Assembly: GCF_008868175.1 (NCBI RefSeq)
Contig: NZ_WBKT01000041.1
Location: 1-42,222, forward strand
Source: Micromonospora sp. AMSO31t
GTDB taxonomy: Bacteria; Actinomycetota; Actinomycetes; Mycobacteriales; Micromonosporaceae
DNA length: 42,222 nt
Reading direction: 5' to 3'
Below, one piece after another: positions 6,946-17,016 of this stretch (positions within the stretch are counted from its first letter, which is position 1; each line of letters opens with the position of its first letter). The notes under the pieces are model-generated. The model worked only from the letters and a program-made list of their open reading frames with translations. It was not told where the DNA came from and ran no database searches. Both the position numbers and the translations under genes were made by a program.

Positions 6946-8181
6946 GTGAACCCTCTCCACGGACCCCTGGCCCACTACGCCGAACGGCTGCACCGCGCCG
7001 CCGGCGACGCCCACCATGTCGCCTCGCCGCTGGGCGCCTGGCTGCTGCTCGCGCTGACCGGCCCGGCTGCGACCGGCGAGGCGCGGGCGACCCTCACCGA
7101 GGCGCTCGGCACCGACGCGGACGACGCCGCGGCGGCGGCCCGCGCGCTGCTCGCCGAGCCGCACCCGCTGGTCGCCGCGGCCACCGCACTGTGGGAGCGG
7201 ACCCCGTTCGAGCAGCTCGCCGCCTGGCGGGCCGGCCTGCCCGAGCGCACCGAGCGCGGGCCGCTGCCCGACCAGGCGGCGCTGGACGCCTGGGCCCGGG
7301 AGCGCACCGGCGGCCTGATCGAGCGGTTCCCGGTCGCCGTCGCCCCGGACACCCTGCTGATCCTGGCCAGCGCGCTGGCCACCCGGGTGTCCTGGGCCGA
7401 CCCGTTCCACGTCGCGTCGGCCGCCGAGCTGGGGGCCGGCAGCGCCTGGGCGGGCCGGCTGCAGCGGGTGCTGCGCACCCCGCCGTGGGGGCACCGCTGC
7501 TGGGTGGCGACCACCGACCGGGCCGGGGACGTGGCGGTCCACGTGGCGCCGGCACGACCGGCGGACGGCGGGGCCGGCCTGCTGGTGGTGTCGGTGGCCG
7601 CCGCGCCGGACGTGCCCGCGGCGGACGTGCTGGCCGCCGCGCAGGAGCTGGCCGCGACGGCCGCCATCGTCCCGGCCGGGACCGAGCCGGGTCGCCGGTC
7701 GCTGTTCGACCTGCCGCTGGGCGAGACGCCGCTGTGGGCGCTGCGGGAGGAGCCGACCCGGACGTTCGCCCGGGACGGCCGGGAGGAGCGGGCCGCGGCG
7801 GTGCTGCCCTGCTGGTCGGCGGAGAGCCAGCACGACCTGACCCGGGCCGGGTTCGGCTTCGACGGGGCGGCCCGGGCGCTGGGCGCGCTGCTCGGGCTGG
7901 CGGAGCCGCCGTTCGAGGCGGTGCAGTCGGCGGTGGCCCGGTTCGGGCGGTACGGCTTCGAGGCCGCAGCGGTGACGGCGTTCGGCGTCGCGGCCGGGCT
8001 GCCGCCGGAGGGCGTCGCCCGGGTCGCGGAGCTGCGGTTCGGGCACCCATACGCGGTGGTGGCGGTGGCCACCGACGAGGCGGGCGGGCCGTGGCACGGG
8101 CTGCCGGTCTACTCGGGGTGGGTGGCCGAGCCGGCTGAGCTGCCCGAGGACGAGGTGGCGGACCCGCCGGAGCAGTGGTGA
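6946..8181 (+). CDS. Serpin-like protein
   Basis: This 411-residue protein starts at GTG 6946. Length and ends match the serpin fold: an N-terminal HHVASPLGAWLLLALTGPA segment, as in the serpin NxxxSPxS region, and a C-terminal FGHPYAVVAVATDE strand followed by LPVYSGWVAEP, which resembles the serpin FxHPFxFxI...GxVxxP signature. The hinge and reactive-centre loop expected before that (residues about 360-385) is AVTAFGVAAGLPPEG, which is Ala/Gly-rich and could insert but is not a typical inhibitory sequence. No signal peptide is visible, so it is probably cytoplasmic. Protease inhibition is inferred. It ends 7 bp before a strong hairpin. Confidence 0.7.
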   Translation: MNPLHGPLAHYAERLHRAAGDAHHVASPLGAWLLLALTGPAATGEARATLTEALGTDADDAAAAARALLAEPHPLVAAATALWERTPFEQLAAWRAGLPERTERGPLPDQAALDAWARERTGGLIERFPVAVAPDTLLILASALATRVSWADPFHVASAAELGAGSAWAGRLQRVLRTPPWGHRCWVATTDRAGDVAVHVAPARPADGGAGLLVVSVAAAPDVPAADVLAAAQELAATAAIVPAGTEPGRRSLFDLPLGETPLWALREEPTRTFARDGREERAAAVLPCWSAESQHDLTRAGFGFDGAARALGALLGLAEPPFEAVQSAVARFGRYGFEAAAVTAFGVAAGLPPEGVARVAELRFGHPYAVVAVATDEAGGPWHGLPVYSGWVAEPAELPEDEVADPPEQW

Positions 8182-8187
8182 GCGTGA

Positions 8188-8213
8188 GGGCCTCCGGTTG
8201 CCGCCGGAGGCCC
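8188..8213. terminator. Bidirectional terminator hairpin
   Basis: GGGCCTCCGG and CCGGAGGCCC form a perfect 10-bp stem with a 6-nt loop. It lies between two convergent genes: 7 bp after the serpin-like stop and 9 bp after the last NRPS codon (stop TAG, 8224-8222). It has no U-tract, which is common for high-GC actinobacterial terminators. It marks the 3' border of the biosynthetic operon. Confidence 0.8.
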
Positions 8214-8221
8214 CCATCGGC

Positions 8222-11200
8222 CTAGACGGCGACCTTCTCCCGCTCGGCGGCCCGGGCGGCGAGCCGCCGCTCCCGCTCCTGCGCGCCGATCAGGTCGTCG
8301 GGGAGCGAGTCCTCGACCTCCAGGTCGAAGCGGCGCAGCAGGCGGATCGCGAAGCCGCCCAGGGTGATCAGGATCAGGACCACCCCGAAACAGACGTACG
8401 CGAAACCGATGCCGCGGCCCGGGCCGGTGCCGATCACCGCGCCCACCGACCCTGCGAGGGCCCCGCCCGGGGCGAGCATCGGCTCGAACAGGGCGGTGGC
8501 GCCCGGCGCGAGCAGCGCGAACCCGATGGGCAGGGTGGACCAGGCGATGGTCTGGTTCAGGCTGAACACCCGGCCGTGGAAGCGCTGCGGCACCTTGACC
8601 TGCACGATTGTCGCGTAGATGGACTGCGCGGTGGTCATGGCCATGGCCAGCCAGCACATGCCCACGCAGATCATCGCGAGCGACGCGTCCAGGCCGATCA
8701 GCACGCAGCCGATCGCGGTGCCCAGGTTGCCGATCAGCACGCCGATCATCCGGCGGCGGCGCGGCCCGCCCCAGAGCGACATGAGCACGCCGCCGGCCAC
8801 CGCGCCGACCGCCTCGGCGAGGGCCACCTGGGCCACCTGGGTCGGGCTGCCGAAGGAGAGCACCAGCGGGGTGGTGAGCACCAGCGCGGGAGCGAGGAAG
8901 ATGTTGCCCAGCGCGAAATAGCCGAGCATCAGCCGGAAGCCGCGGTGCTGCCAGGAGTAGCGCATCCCGTTGGCGATGGCCACCAGCAGCCGCTCCCGGG
9001 GCCGCCAGCCGAGCAGGTCGGGGAAGCGCACCAGGGCCAGGGCGAGCACGGCGACCACGTAGCTGGCCACGTCGATGAGCAGGATGCCCTTCAGCTCGAT
9101 GGCGGCGAGCAGGCCGGCCGCGAAGACCGGCATGAGCAGGGTTGCTGTGCCGGTGGAGAGCTGGGTGATGCCCATGGCGTGGCCGAGGTAGCGCTTCGGC
9201 ACGAGCTGGGGCACCGCCGACTGGAACGCGATCCGCTGGAAAGACCCGGCCACCGAGCTGAGCGCGACCAGCAGGTAGATGTGCCAGAGCACCAGGTTGT
9301 CGGTCCACAGCAGGGTGGCCAGGACCAGCTGGATCGACCCGGCGACGGAGCTGGCCAGCATCATGATCCGGCGCCGGCTGACCCGGTCGACGATGGCGCC
9401 GGCCACCGGGAGCATGAGCACGCCGCAGATCAGCGCGAGCGCCCAGAGCAGGCCCAGGTCGGCCACCGACCCGGTCCGGTTGAACAGCCAGATCGGCAGG
9501 GCGAACGCGGTCAGCGCCGAGCCGGTGCTCGACACGAGCTGCCCGATCGTGATCGACAGGAAGCGGGCCATGCTCGGCTTGACCGTCGTGGCCGCCGGCC
9601 GCTCCTCGGCGCCGACCCGGAGCCGGTCGAGGACCGCCCAGCCGGCGTCCTCGCCGCGGGCCTGCGGGCCCAGGTCCGTGACGTCCCCGGCGACCACGGC
9701 CGGGTGCACCCGGGTGACGATCTCGGCCAGCTCCTCGGCCCGGTACTTGAGGAAGAAGTGCCCGGCCTGGTCGAGGACGACCAGCCCGAGGGTGTCGCTG
9801 AGGAACTGCCACTCGGCGTACCGCTCGCGGTGGTAGTCGGTGACCGGGTCCTCGGAGCCGACCACCGAGATGATCGGGGCGCGCAGCTTCGTGGCCCGCT
9901 GGTCGAGCAGCCGGGTGAAGTACTCCTCCGAGGCGCGGGAGTCGGCCCGCATGTTGCTGATGATCCGGTCGGCCTGCTCCGGGTCCAGCTCGTCGGTGTC
10001 CACGCCCATCGACTTGAGCCAGCTCGCGTAGTGCTTGTTGCTGCGCAGCTGTTCCAGCCGGTTGCGGGCGGCCGCGAAGAAGCCCTTGGGGCGGGCGAAC
10101 GGGAACATCGCGCCGATGTAGACGGCGTCGAGGTCCCGCCCGGCTGCCTCGACCTTGCGGGCCACCTCGGCGACGATGGCGCTGCCCACGCCGCAGTGGC
10201 CGTAGAGGGCCAGCGGCCCCTCGACCCGTTCCAGGATCTCGTCGGCCACCCGGGTGGTCAGCTCGTCGAAGGGCAGGGCGTCCTCGGTGAGACCCACGTC
10301 GTGGCCGGGGATGGCCAGGGACCACAGGGCGTGCCCGGCCGGCAGCGCGTCGGCGAGCGGCTGGTAGACGATGGCGCTGCCGCCGCCGTACGGGACGCAG
10401 ACGTAGGTGAGCACCCGCTGGGCGGCGGGAATCGGCTTGGTCAGCTCGTACAGCAGCCGGCGCGGGCCGGCCTCGGCGGCGTCGCCGGAGATGAACGCGG
10501 CCAGCTCGCGGATGGTCCGCTGCTGGAACAGGTCCATGACGCCGACCGCCTGGCCGCCCAGCTCCGCCTTGCGGATCTTCGCGACCACCTGGGTGGCCAG
10601 CATGGAGTGCCCGCCCAGGTCGAAGAAGTCGTCGTCGATGCCGAGGGTGTCGACGCCGAGCACCTCGGACCAGATGGCGGCGAGCGCCCGCTCGGTGTCG
10701 TCGCGGGGCTCGACCAGCGCCACCGACGCCTCGCGGGTCACCACCGGCGCGGGCAGCGCCCTGCGGTCGAGCTTGCCGTTCGGGGTGAGCGGCAGCGCGT
10801 CGAGGGTGACGAACGCGGCCGGCACCATGTATTCCGGCAGGGTCTCCTTGAGCGCCGCCTTCAGCGCCGCGTGCTCGGCCGGCCCGACCAGGTACGCGGT
10901 GAGCCGCTTGTCGCCGGGGCTGTCCTCGCGGACGATCACCGCGGCCTCGGTCACGCCGGGCTGCTCGCGCAGCGCGCTCTCGATCTCGCCCAGCTCGATG
11001 CGCAGGCCGCGCAGCTTGACCTGGTGGTCGATCCGGCCGAGGAACTCGATGACCCCGGCACCGTCCGGGCCGACGACCCAGCGGGCCAGGTCCCCGGTGC
11101 GGTAGAGCCGGGCACCCGGCTCGCCGGACCAGGGGTCGGGGACGAACTTCTCGGCGGTCAGCGCCGGCCGGCGGTGGTAGCCGCGGGCCAGCCCGACGCC

Positions 11201-13711
11201 GCCGATGTGCAGTTCCCCGGCGACCCCGACCGGGCACTGCGCCCCGGCCGGGTCGAGCACGTGCAGCCGCAGGTTGGCGATGGGCGCGCCGATCGGCACG
11301 CTCGCCGCCCCGGCCAGCCGGGCCGGGGCGCAGTGCCAGGCCGTGACGTCGATGGCCGCCTCGGTCGGGCCGTACAGGTTGTGCAGGCCGCACCAGGGCA
11401 GCCGGGCCGTGAAGTCGAGCGCGGAGGCCAGCGGCAGCTCTTCGCCGGAGCAGATGACCCGGCGCAGCGCGGTGGCCGCCTCGATGCCCTCCTCGCCGAG
11501 GAAGACCGTCAGCATGGACGGCACGAAGTGGGCCGTGGTGATCCGCTCGGCGACCAGCAGGTCCCGCAGGTAGCCGGCGTCCTTGTGGCCGCCGGGCTTG
11601 GCGAGCACCAGCCGGGCGCCGGCGCGCAGCGGCCAGAAGAACTCCCACACCGAGACGTCGAAGCTGGCCGGGGTCTTCTGGAGCACCGCGTCGCCCGCGC
11701 CGAGACCGTAGGTCTTCTGCATCCAGTCGAGCCGGTTGACGATGCCCCGGTGGGTGTTCGGCACGCCCTTCGGCCGGCCGGTCGAGCCGGAGGTGTAGAT
11801 GACGTACGCCAGGTGCTCCGGGCCGGCGGCGGGCGCCGGGTCGGTGACCGGCTGGTCGGCCCAGACCGTGGCGTCGTCGAGGGCGAGCACGGTGGCGGCG
11901 GTGGCCGGCAGCACGTCGCGCAGGTGCTCCTGGACCAGCACCACCGGCGCGTCCGCGTCGGTGACCATGAAGGCGAGCCGGTCGGCCGGGTACTCCGGGT
12001 CCAGCGGCAGGTAGGCGCCGCCGGCCTTGAGCACGCCGAGTAGGCCGGCGACCAGCTCGACGGAGCGTTCCGCGCAGACCCCGACCAGGGTCTCCGGGCC
12101 GACGCCGGCGGCGCGCAGCCGGTGCGCGATCCGGTTGGCCGCCGCGTTCAGCTCGGCGCAGGTGAGACTGCGCCCCTCGATGGTCACGGCGACCGCGTCC
12201 GGGGTGGCGGCGGCGCGCTCCTCGATCGGGCCGTGCAGGGTCCCGTCGCGGGGGAAGTCCGCGGCCGTGTCGTTCCACCCGGCCAGGAGCGCCCGCTCGT
12301 CGGCGGGAAGCAGCTCCAGCCGGGAGACCGGGGTGTCCGGCGCGGCGACGATCGCGGCCAGCAGGGTGGTCCACCGCCGGGCCATCCGCTCGACGGTGTC
12401 CCGGGTGAACAGGTCGGTGTTGAAGACCAGCTTGCCCCAGAGCCCGTCGACGGTCTCCACGGCGTGCAGCTCGAAGTCGAACCGCGTGGCCCGCAGCTCC
12501 ATGGGGGTCCACTCGAAGGTGACCTCGTCGGTGCGGGACACCCCGCTGAACCGGCCCATCTCGTAGTTCTGCAGCACGAACATGGCCTGGAACACCGGAG
12601 AGCGGCTGACGTCGCGGGGCAGCCCCAGCTCGTGGACGACCTTGGCGAACGGCACCTCGGCGTGCTCGAAGCCGTCGAGCACGGTGCGCCGGGTGCGCGC
12701 CAGCAGCTCCGTGAAGGTGGGGTCGCCGGCCAGTTCGGCCCGGAGCGGCAGCATGTTGATGAACATGCCGACGACGTTCTCCAGCTCGGGCGCCGAGCGG
12801 CCGGCCACCGAGGCGCCGACCGCGAAGTCGTCCTGGCCGGCGTGCCGGGCCAGCAGCACCTGGTACGCGGCCAGCAGCGTCATGAACAGCGTGCCGCCGG
12901 TGGCCCGGGTGAGCACGTTGAGCGCCTCGGTGGCCGCCGGGTCGAGCTGGAACTCGACGAAGTCGCCCCGGTAGGTCTGCGTGGCCGGGCGGGGCGCGTC
13001 CAGCGGCAGTTCGAGGGGGGTGATGCCGGCGAGACGCTCCTTCCAGTAGTCGACGTGCGCCCGGGCCTGCGGGCCGTCGAGCTCCCCCGCCTCCCAGACG
13101 GCGAAGTCGCCGTACTGGACGGGCAGGGCGGGCGGCTCGCCACCCCGGTAGAGGGTGATCAGGTCGCGCAGCAGCACGTCCACCGACCAGCCGTCGCCGA
13201 CGATGTGGTGCTGGCCGAGGAAGAGCACGTGGTCGTCGGCGGCCAGCCGGATCAGCAGGGCGCGCAGCAGCGGCCCGGTGGCCAGGTCGAACGGTTCGGC
13301 GGCGGCCGCGTCCACCAGCGCCTGCGCGCCCGCCTCGTCCGGGGCGTCCACGATGGTCAGCGGCACCTCGACGGACTCCTCCACCACCACGGTGGGGCGG
13401 CCGTCGGCGTCGGCCGGGAAGCGGGTGCGCTGCGACTCGTGCCGGGCGGCGAGCGCGGCCAGGGCCACGCGCAGCGCCTCGACGTCGAGCGGGCCGCGCA
13501 CCCGCAGCGGCACCGCGATGTGGTACGCCGCCTCGCCCGGGGCGAGCTGGTCCATGAACCAGACCCGCTCCTGGGCGTACGACAGCGGCACCTCGGCGCC
13601 GGGGGGCCGGGCGGTGATCCGGGCCGCGGGGGCGGCCTGGCGGGCGCGCAGTCGCTTGGCGATCAGCGCCTGCCGGGCCGCCTCGCGGGCCGGATCCTTC
13701 AGGTCGGTCAT
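8222..13711 (-). CDS. NRPS C-A(Ser)-PCP-TE fused to an MFS transporter
   Basis: A single 1829-residue frame. Domains: C (about 40-470; HHIVGDG with H168, H169, D173), A (about 490-985), PCP (S1036 in DLGGHSM), TE (about 1098-1345), MFS transporter (about 1380-1795). The A-domain pocket reads D685 V686 W689 H728 I753 S755 L779 I787 D788 K980, the textbook Ser code. The TE elbow is GHCGVG: Cys1173 replaces Ser, and D1288 (GSEDP) and H1318 (QAGHFF) could complete the triad. The MFS part has ten or more hydrophobic helices and a motif-A-like GAIVDRVSRRRIM. No stop separates TE and MFS. The ATG overlaps the upstream stop (TGATG), giving coupled translation. It is the terminal module; release and export are inferred. 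Confidence 0.93.
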   Translation of the reverse strand: MTDLKDPAREAARQALIAKRLRARQAAPAARITARPPGAEVPLSYAQERVWFMDQLAPGEAAYHIAVPLRVRGPLDVEALRVALAALAARHESQRTRFPADADGRPTVVVEESVEVPLTIVDAPDEAGAQALVDAAAAEPFDLATGPLLRALLIRLAADDHVLFLGQHHIVGDGWSVDVLLRDLITLYRGGEPPALPVQYGDFAVWEAGELDGPQARAHVDYWKERLAGITPLELPLDAPRPATQTYRGDFVEFQLDPAATEALNVLTRATGGTLFMTLLAAYQVLLARHAGQDDFAVGASVAGRSAPELENVVGMFINMLPLRAELAGDPTFTELLARTRRTVLDGFEHAEVPFAKVVHELGLPRDVSRSPVFQAMFVLQNYEMGRFSGVSRTDEVTFEWTPMELRATRFDFELHAVETVDGLWGKLVFNTDLFTRDTVERMARRWTTLLAAIVAAPDTPVSRLELLPADERALLAGWNDTAADFPRDGTLHGPIEERAAATPDAVAVTIEGRSLTCAELNAAANRIAHRLRAAGVGPETLVGVCAERSVELVAGLLGVLKAGGAYLPLDPEYPADRLAFMVTDADAPVVLVQEHLRDVLPATAATVLALDDATVWADQPVTDPAPAAGPEHLAYVIYTSGSTGRPKGVPNTHRGIVNRLDWMQKTYGLGAGDAVLQKTPASFDVSVWEFFWPLRAGARLVLAKPGGHKDAGYLRDLLVAERITTAHFVPSMLTVFLGEEGIEAATALRRVICSGEELPLASALDFTARLPWCGLHNLYGPTEAAIDVTAWHCAPARLAGAASVPIGAPIANLRLHVLDPAGAQCPVGVAGELHIGGVGLARGYHRRPALTAEKFVPDPWSGEPGARLYRTGDLARWVVGPDGAGVIEFLGRIDHQVKLRGLRIELGEIESALREQPGVTEAAVIVREDSPGDKRLTAYLVGPAEHAALKAALKETLPEYMVPAAFVTLDALPLTPNGKLDRRALPAPVVTREASVALVEPRDDTERALAAIWSEVLGVDTLGIDDDFFDLGGHSMLATQVVAKIRKAELGGQAVGVMDLFQQRTIRELAAFISGDAAEAGPRRLLYELTKPIPAAQRVLTYVCVPYGGGSAIVYQPLADALPAGHALWSLAIPGHDVGLTEDALPFDELTTRVADEILERVEGPLALYGHCGVGSAIVAEVARKVEAAGRDLDAVYIGAMFPFARPKGFFAAARNRLEQLRSNKHYASWLKSMGVDTDELDPEQADRIISNMRADSRASEEYFTRLLDQRATKLRAPIISVVGSEDPVTDYHRERYAEWQFLSDTLGLVVLDQAGHFFLKYRAEELAEIVTRVHPAVVAGDVTDLGPQARGEDAGWAVLDRLRVGAEERPAATTVKPSMARFLSITIGQLVSSTGSALTAFALPIWLFNRTGSVADLGLLWALALICGVLMLPVAGAIVDRVSRRRIMMLASSVAGSIQLVLATLLWTDNLVLWHIYLLVALSSVAGSFQRIAFQSAVPQLVPKRYLGHAMGITQLSTGTATLLMPVFAAGLLAAIELKGILLIDVASYVVAVLALALVRFPDLLGWRPRERLLVAIANGMRYSWQHRGFRLMLGYFALGNIFLAPALVLTTPLVLSFGSPTQVAQVALAEAVGAVAGGVLMSLWGGPRRRRMIGVLIGNLGTAIGCVLIGLDASLAMICVGMCWLAMAMTTAQSIYATIVQVKVPQRFHGRVFSLNQTIAWSTLPIGFALLAPGATALFEPMLAPGGALAGSVGAVIGTGPGRGIGFAYVCFGVVLILITLGGFAIRLLRRFDLEVEDSLPDDLIGAQERERRLAARAAEREKVAV

Positions 13712-16700
13712 CAGCTGCTTTCCTCTTCCGCCGCGAGCAGCGCGGCGACCTCGCTGTCGGAGAGCCCGTCGAGTTCCGCGGCGATCCGCTGCTCGATCTG
13801 GGCGGCCAGGTCCGCCACCACGGGGCTGCTGAACAGCGCCCGCATGGGCAGGTCGACGTCCACCTCGGCGCGGATCCGGGCCATGGCCCGCATGCCGCGC
13901 AGCGAGTTGCCGCCGAGGGTGAAGAAGTCGTCCAGGGCGCCGACCTTCTCCACCTGGAGGATCTCGGCGTACACCTCGGCGACCAGGGACTCGGCCTCGG
14001 TGCGCGGCGCCACGTAGGCGTCGTCGGCCGGGGTGGCGGCGGCCGGTGCGGGCAGCGCGGCCCGGTCCAGCTTGCCGTTCGGCGTCAGCGGCAGCGCGTC
14101 GAGCCGGACCAGGGCCGCCGGCACCAGGTGCGCGGGCAGCTCCCGGGCCAGCTCGGCGCGGACCGAGTCCTCGTGCGCGGGGCCGACCAGGTAGCCGACC
14201 AGGGCCGGCTCGCCGCCGTCGGTGCGCACCGCCGCGGCGGCCGCCCGGACGTCCGGGTGGGCCAGCAGGGCGGCCTCGACCTCGCCCAGCTCGATCCGCA
14301 TGCCGCGCACCTTGACCTGGTCGTCCCGGCGGCCCAGGTAGTCCAGGGTGCTGTCGGGCCGCCGGCGGGCCAGGTCGCCCGTGGCGTACATCCGGGAGCC
14401 GGGCGGGCCGTAGGGGCAGGGCAGGAAGCGCTCGGCGGTGAGGCCGGGGCGGCGGTGGTAGCCGCGGGCGAGCTGCGCGCCGGTGACGTACAGCTCGCCG
14501 ACCACGCCCGGCGGAACCGGCTGGAGGGCGGCGTCGAGCAGCAGCGCCCGGGTGTTCCAGGTGGGCGTGCCGATGGGCACCGGACCCGGCGGGACCGGCT
14601 CGCCCGGGGCGATCCGGGCGGCCACACAGCCCACGGTGGCCTCGGTGGGGCCGTACTCGTTGACGACCGCCACGTCGGGGTGCGCCGCCCGCCAGCCGGC
14701 GAGCTGCTCGCCGGTGAGCGCCTCGCCGCCGATCACCAGGTCGGTGGTGGGCGACAGCTCGCCGTCGAGCAGCGGCAGGTGGCTCGGGGTGACCTTGAGG
14801 AAGGCCGGCCGGCCGCCGGCCCGGGCGGCCGGCTCGTCGATCGCGGCGAACCGGACCGTGCCGCCGGCGGTGAGCGTGCCGAGCAGGCCGGTGACGGTGA
14901 GGTCGAAGGAGACCGGCGAGTGCAGCAGCGCCGTGCCGGCGAGCCCCGGGTAGGTGTCCCGCGCCCAGGCCAGGTAGGCGGTCACCGCCCGGTGCTCCAC
15001 CACCACCCCCTTGGGCCGCCCGGTCGAGCCGGAGGTGTAGAGCACGTACGCCGGGTGCTCGGGGCGCAGCGGGGCCGACCGGTCGGCGTCGGTCAGGTCG
15101 CCGTCGGGCTGGTCCGCGCCGAGCTCGCCGTCGAGCACCAGCGCCGCACCGGGCACCAGGGCGGCGGTGTCCGGGGTGGCCACCACGAGGGCCGGCGCGG
15201 CGTCCTCCAGCAGGTAGGCGATCCGCCCGGCCGGGTAGCCGGTGTCCACCGGCACGTACGCGGCGCCGGACTTGAGCACGGCGAGCATCGCCACGACCAG
15301 CTCGCAGGAGCGGGGCAGGGCGAGGGCGACCCGGGTCTCCGCGCCGGCGCCGCGGGCCACCAGCAACCGGGCCAGCCGGTTCGCGGCGGTGTTCAGCTCG
15401 GCGTACGTCAGCGGCACGCCGTCGCAGACCAGCGCGGTGGCGCCCGGGGTGGCCGCGGCCTGCCGCTGCACCTCGTCGACCACGGTGGCCGGCGGCACCT
15501 CGCGCGCCGTGTCGTTCCAGGCGCCCAGCACCAGATCGCGCTCCGCGTCGGTGAACAGCGGCAGCGCGGCGACGGTGCGCTCCGGGTCGGCCACGGCGGC
15601 GGTGAGCAGCCCGACGTACCGCCGGACCACCGTCTCGGCGGTGGCCCGGTCGAACAGTGCGGTCCGGTAGACCAGCCGGCACTCCCCGGCGGTGATGTCG
15701 AAGGCCAGGTCGTCCTTCGTGGTACCCAGCTCCACCGGGTCGAGGCCGGAGTCCGGGATGTAGTTCAGCGCGGTCTGGAAGATCGGCTGCACCGACGGGT
15801 CGCGCTGCGGGTCGACCGCCTCGACGATCTTCTGGAACGGGGTCTGCCCGTGCTCCATGGCGTCGACCAGGCCGTCCCGGACCCGGCCGAGCAGCGCGGC
15901 GAAGGACGGGTCGCCGGAGACGTCGCAGCGCAGCGCCACCGGGTTGACGAACATGCCGATGAGCGGGCCCAGCTCGGGGGTGTCCCGGCCCGCCGTGGAG
16001 ACGCCGACCACCACGTCGGTGTCGCCGGAGATCCGCGACAGCAGCGCCGCGAAACCGGCCAGCAGCACCATGTACGGCGTGGCCGCCGAGCCGGCCGCCA
16101 GCTTGCCGACCCGGTCGAGCAGCCCCTCGGGCAGGTCGAAGCGCACCTCGTCGCCGGCGAAGCCGAGCTGGGCCGGGCGGGGCCGGTCCAGCGGCAGGTT
16201 GGTCACCGGCGGCGCGCCGGCCAGGTGGCCGGTCCAGAAGGCGAGCTGGCGGTCCAGTTCCGCCCCGGCGAGCTGGTCGCGCTGCCAGACCGCGAAGTCG
16301 GCGTACTGGATGGGCAGCTCGGGCACGGCGGGCTCGGCGCCGGTCCGCGCGGCCGCGGCGAACGCGGCGAGTTCGGCGTGGAACAGCACCGCCGAGTGGC
16401 TGTCGAAGACGGCGTGGTGGGCCACGAAGACCAGCGCCCAGGCGTCGTCGAGACGGACCAGCCGGGCCCGCCACAGCGGCGGCATGTCCAGCGGGATCGG
16501 GGTGCGGGCCAGCTCGCCCCGGATCGCCTCGCACGCGGCCAGCCGCTCGGACTCCGGCAGGTGGCTCAGGTCGGTGGTGGGCAGCGGGACCGGCTCGTGC
16601 GCCCGGACCACCTGCACCAGCGTGCCGTCGTCGACCCGCAGGTGGGTGCGGAGCGCCTCGTGCCGGGCCACCACCCGGTTGACCACGTCGCCGGCCGCGG

Positions 16701-16830
16701 TGGCGTCGAGGTCGGCCGGGAAGCGCCACGGGATGGACACGTTGAACACCGGCGAGCCGGCGTCGAGCTGGTTGGCCATCCACACCCGCTCCTGCGCGAA
16801 GGAGGCCGGGAACGTCCACTCCTGCGTCAT
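13711..16830 (-). CDS. NRPS module C-A(Asn)-PCP
   Basis: This 1039-residue protein starts at ATG 16830, overlapping the MbtH stop by ATGA. Domains: C (about 5-430; HHAVFDS with H138, H139, D143), A (about 450-945; [14 protein letters not shown]), PCP (about 950-1020; S976 in TLGGNSL). The A-domain pocket reads D643 L644 T647 K679 V699 G701 E725 V733 G734 K920, which is the Asn code. No epimerase or methyltransferase domain is present, so L-Asn or a beta-hydroxy derivative is expected. The C-terminal tail ([17 protein letters not shown]) may serve as a docking segment for the next protein. The dioxygenase two genes upstream is a candidate Asn hydroxylase. It hands its chain to the Ser module. 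Confidence 0.93.
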   Translation of the reverse strand: MTQEWTFPASFAQERVWMANQLDAGSPVFNVSIPWRFPADLDATAAGDVVNRVVARHEALRTHLRVDDGTLVQVVRAHEPVPLPTTDLSHLPESERLAACEAIRGELARTPIPLDMPPLWRARLVRLDDAWALVFVAHHAVFDSHSAVLFHAELAAFAAAARTGAEPAVPELPIQYADFAVWQRDQLAGAELDRQLAFWTGHLAGAPPVTNLPLDRPRPAQLGFAGDEVRFDLPEGLLDRVGKLAAGSAATPYMVLLAGFAALLSRISGDTDVVVGVSTAGRDTPELGPLIGMFVNPVALRCDVSGDPSFAALLGRVRDGLVDAMEHGQTPFQKIVEAVDPQRDPSVQPIFQTALNYIPDSGLDPVELGTTKDDLAFDITAGECRLVYRTALFDRATAETVVRRYVGLLTAAVADPERTVAALPLFTDAERDLVLGAWNDTAREVPPATVVDEVQRQAAATPGATALVCDGVPLTYAELNTAANRLARLLVARGAGAETRVALALPRSCELVVAMLAVLKSGAAYVPVDTGYPAGRIAYLLEDAAPALVVATPDTAALVPGAALVLDGELGADQPDGDLTDADRSAPLRPEHPAYVLYTSGSTGRPKGVVVEHRAVTAYLAWARDTYPGLAGTALLHSPVSFDLTVTGLLGTLTAGGTVRFAAIDEPAARAGGRPAFLKVTPSHLPLLDGELSPTTDLVIGGEALTGEQLAGWRAAHPDVAVVNEYGPTEATVGCVAARIAPGEPVPPGPVPIGTPTWNTRALLLDAALQPVPPGVVGELYVTGAQLARGYHRRPGLTAERFLPCPYGPPGSRMYATGDLARRRPDSTLDYLGRRDDQVKVRGMRIELGEVEAALLAHPDVRAAAAAVRTDGGEPALVGYLVGPAHEDSVRAELARELPAHLVPAALVRLDALPLTPNGKLDRAALPAPAAATPADDAYVAPRTEAESLVAEVYAEILQVEKVGALDDFFTLGGNSLRGMRAMARIRAEVDVDLPMRALFSSPVVADLAAQIEQRIAAELDGLSDSEVAALLAAEEESS

Positions 16831-17015
16831 GAGTGGGCCTCGCGGACGGAGCGGGGACGCATGTCGGTCCAGACCGTGTCGACGTGGGCCAGGCACTCCT
16901 CGCGGGTGCCGGCGAAGCCGGCGTCGTGCCAGCCCGCGGGGAGGTCCCGGTCGGCCGACCAGATCGAGTACTGCTCCTCGTCGTTGCGGACGACCAGGAA
17001 TCGGGGTTCGGCCAT
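16827..17015 (-). CDS. MbtH-like protein
   Basis: This 62-residue protein carries the MbtH signature: [20 protein letters not shown], a C-terminal [15 protein letters not shown], and the conserved Trp residues. MbtH proteins bind adenylation domains and are needed for their folding or activity. Four A domains here could use it; the Asn module, translated next through an ATGA overlap, is the closest. It starts 1 bp after the dioxygenase stop. The length is normal and no truncation is seen. Confidence 0.97.
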   Translation of the reverse strand: MAEPRFLVVRNDEEQYSIWSADRDLPAGWHDAGFAGTREECLAHVDTVWTDMRPRSVREAHS

Positions 17016-17016
17016 C

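Noticed and set aside
8109..12512. Long antisense and alternate-frame open frames across the NRPS-PKS genes (for example 8109-12512 minus, 18000-23400 plus)
   Set aside because: They are low-complexity Arg/Gly/Ala/Pro translations with no domain similarity, overlapping genes with intact catalytic motifs. They are typical GC-rich shadows.
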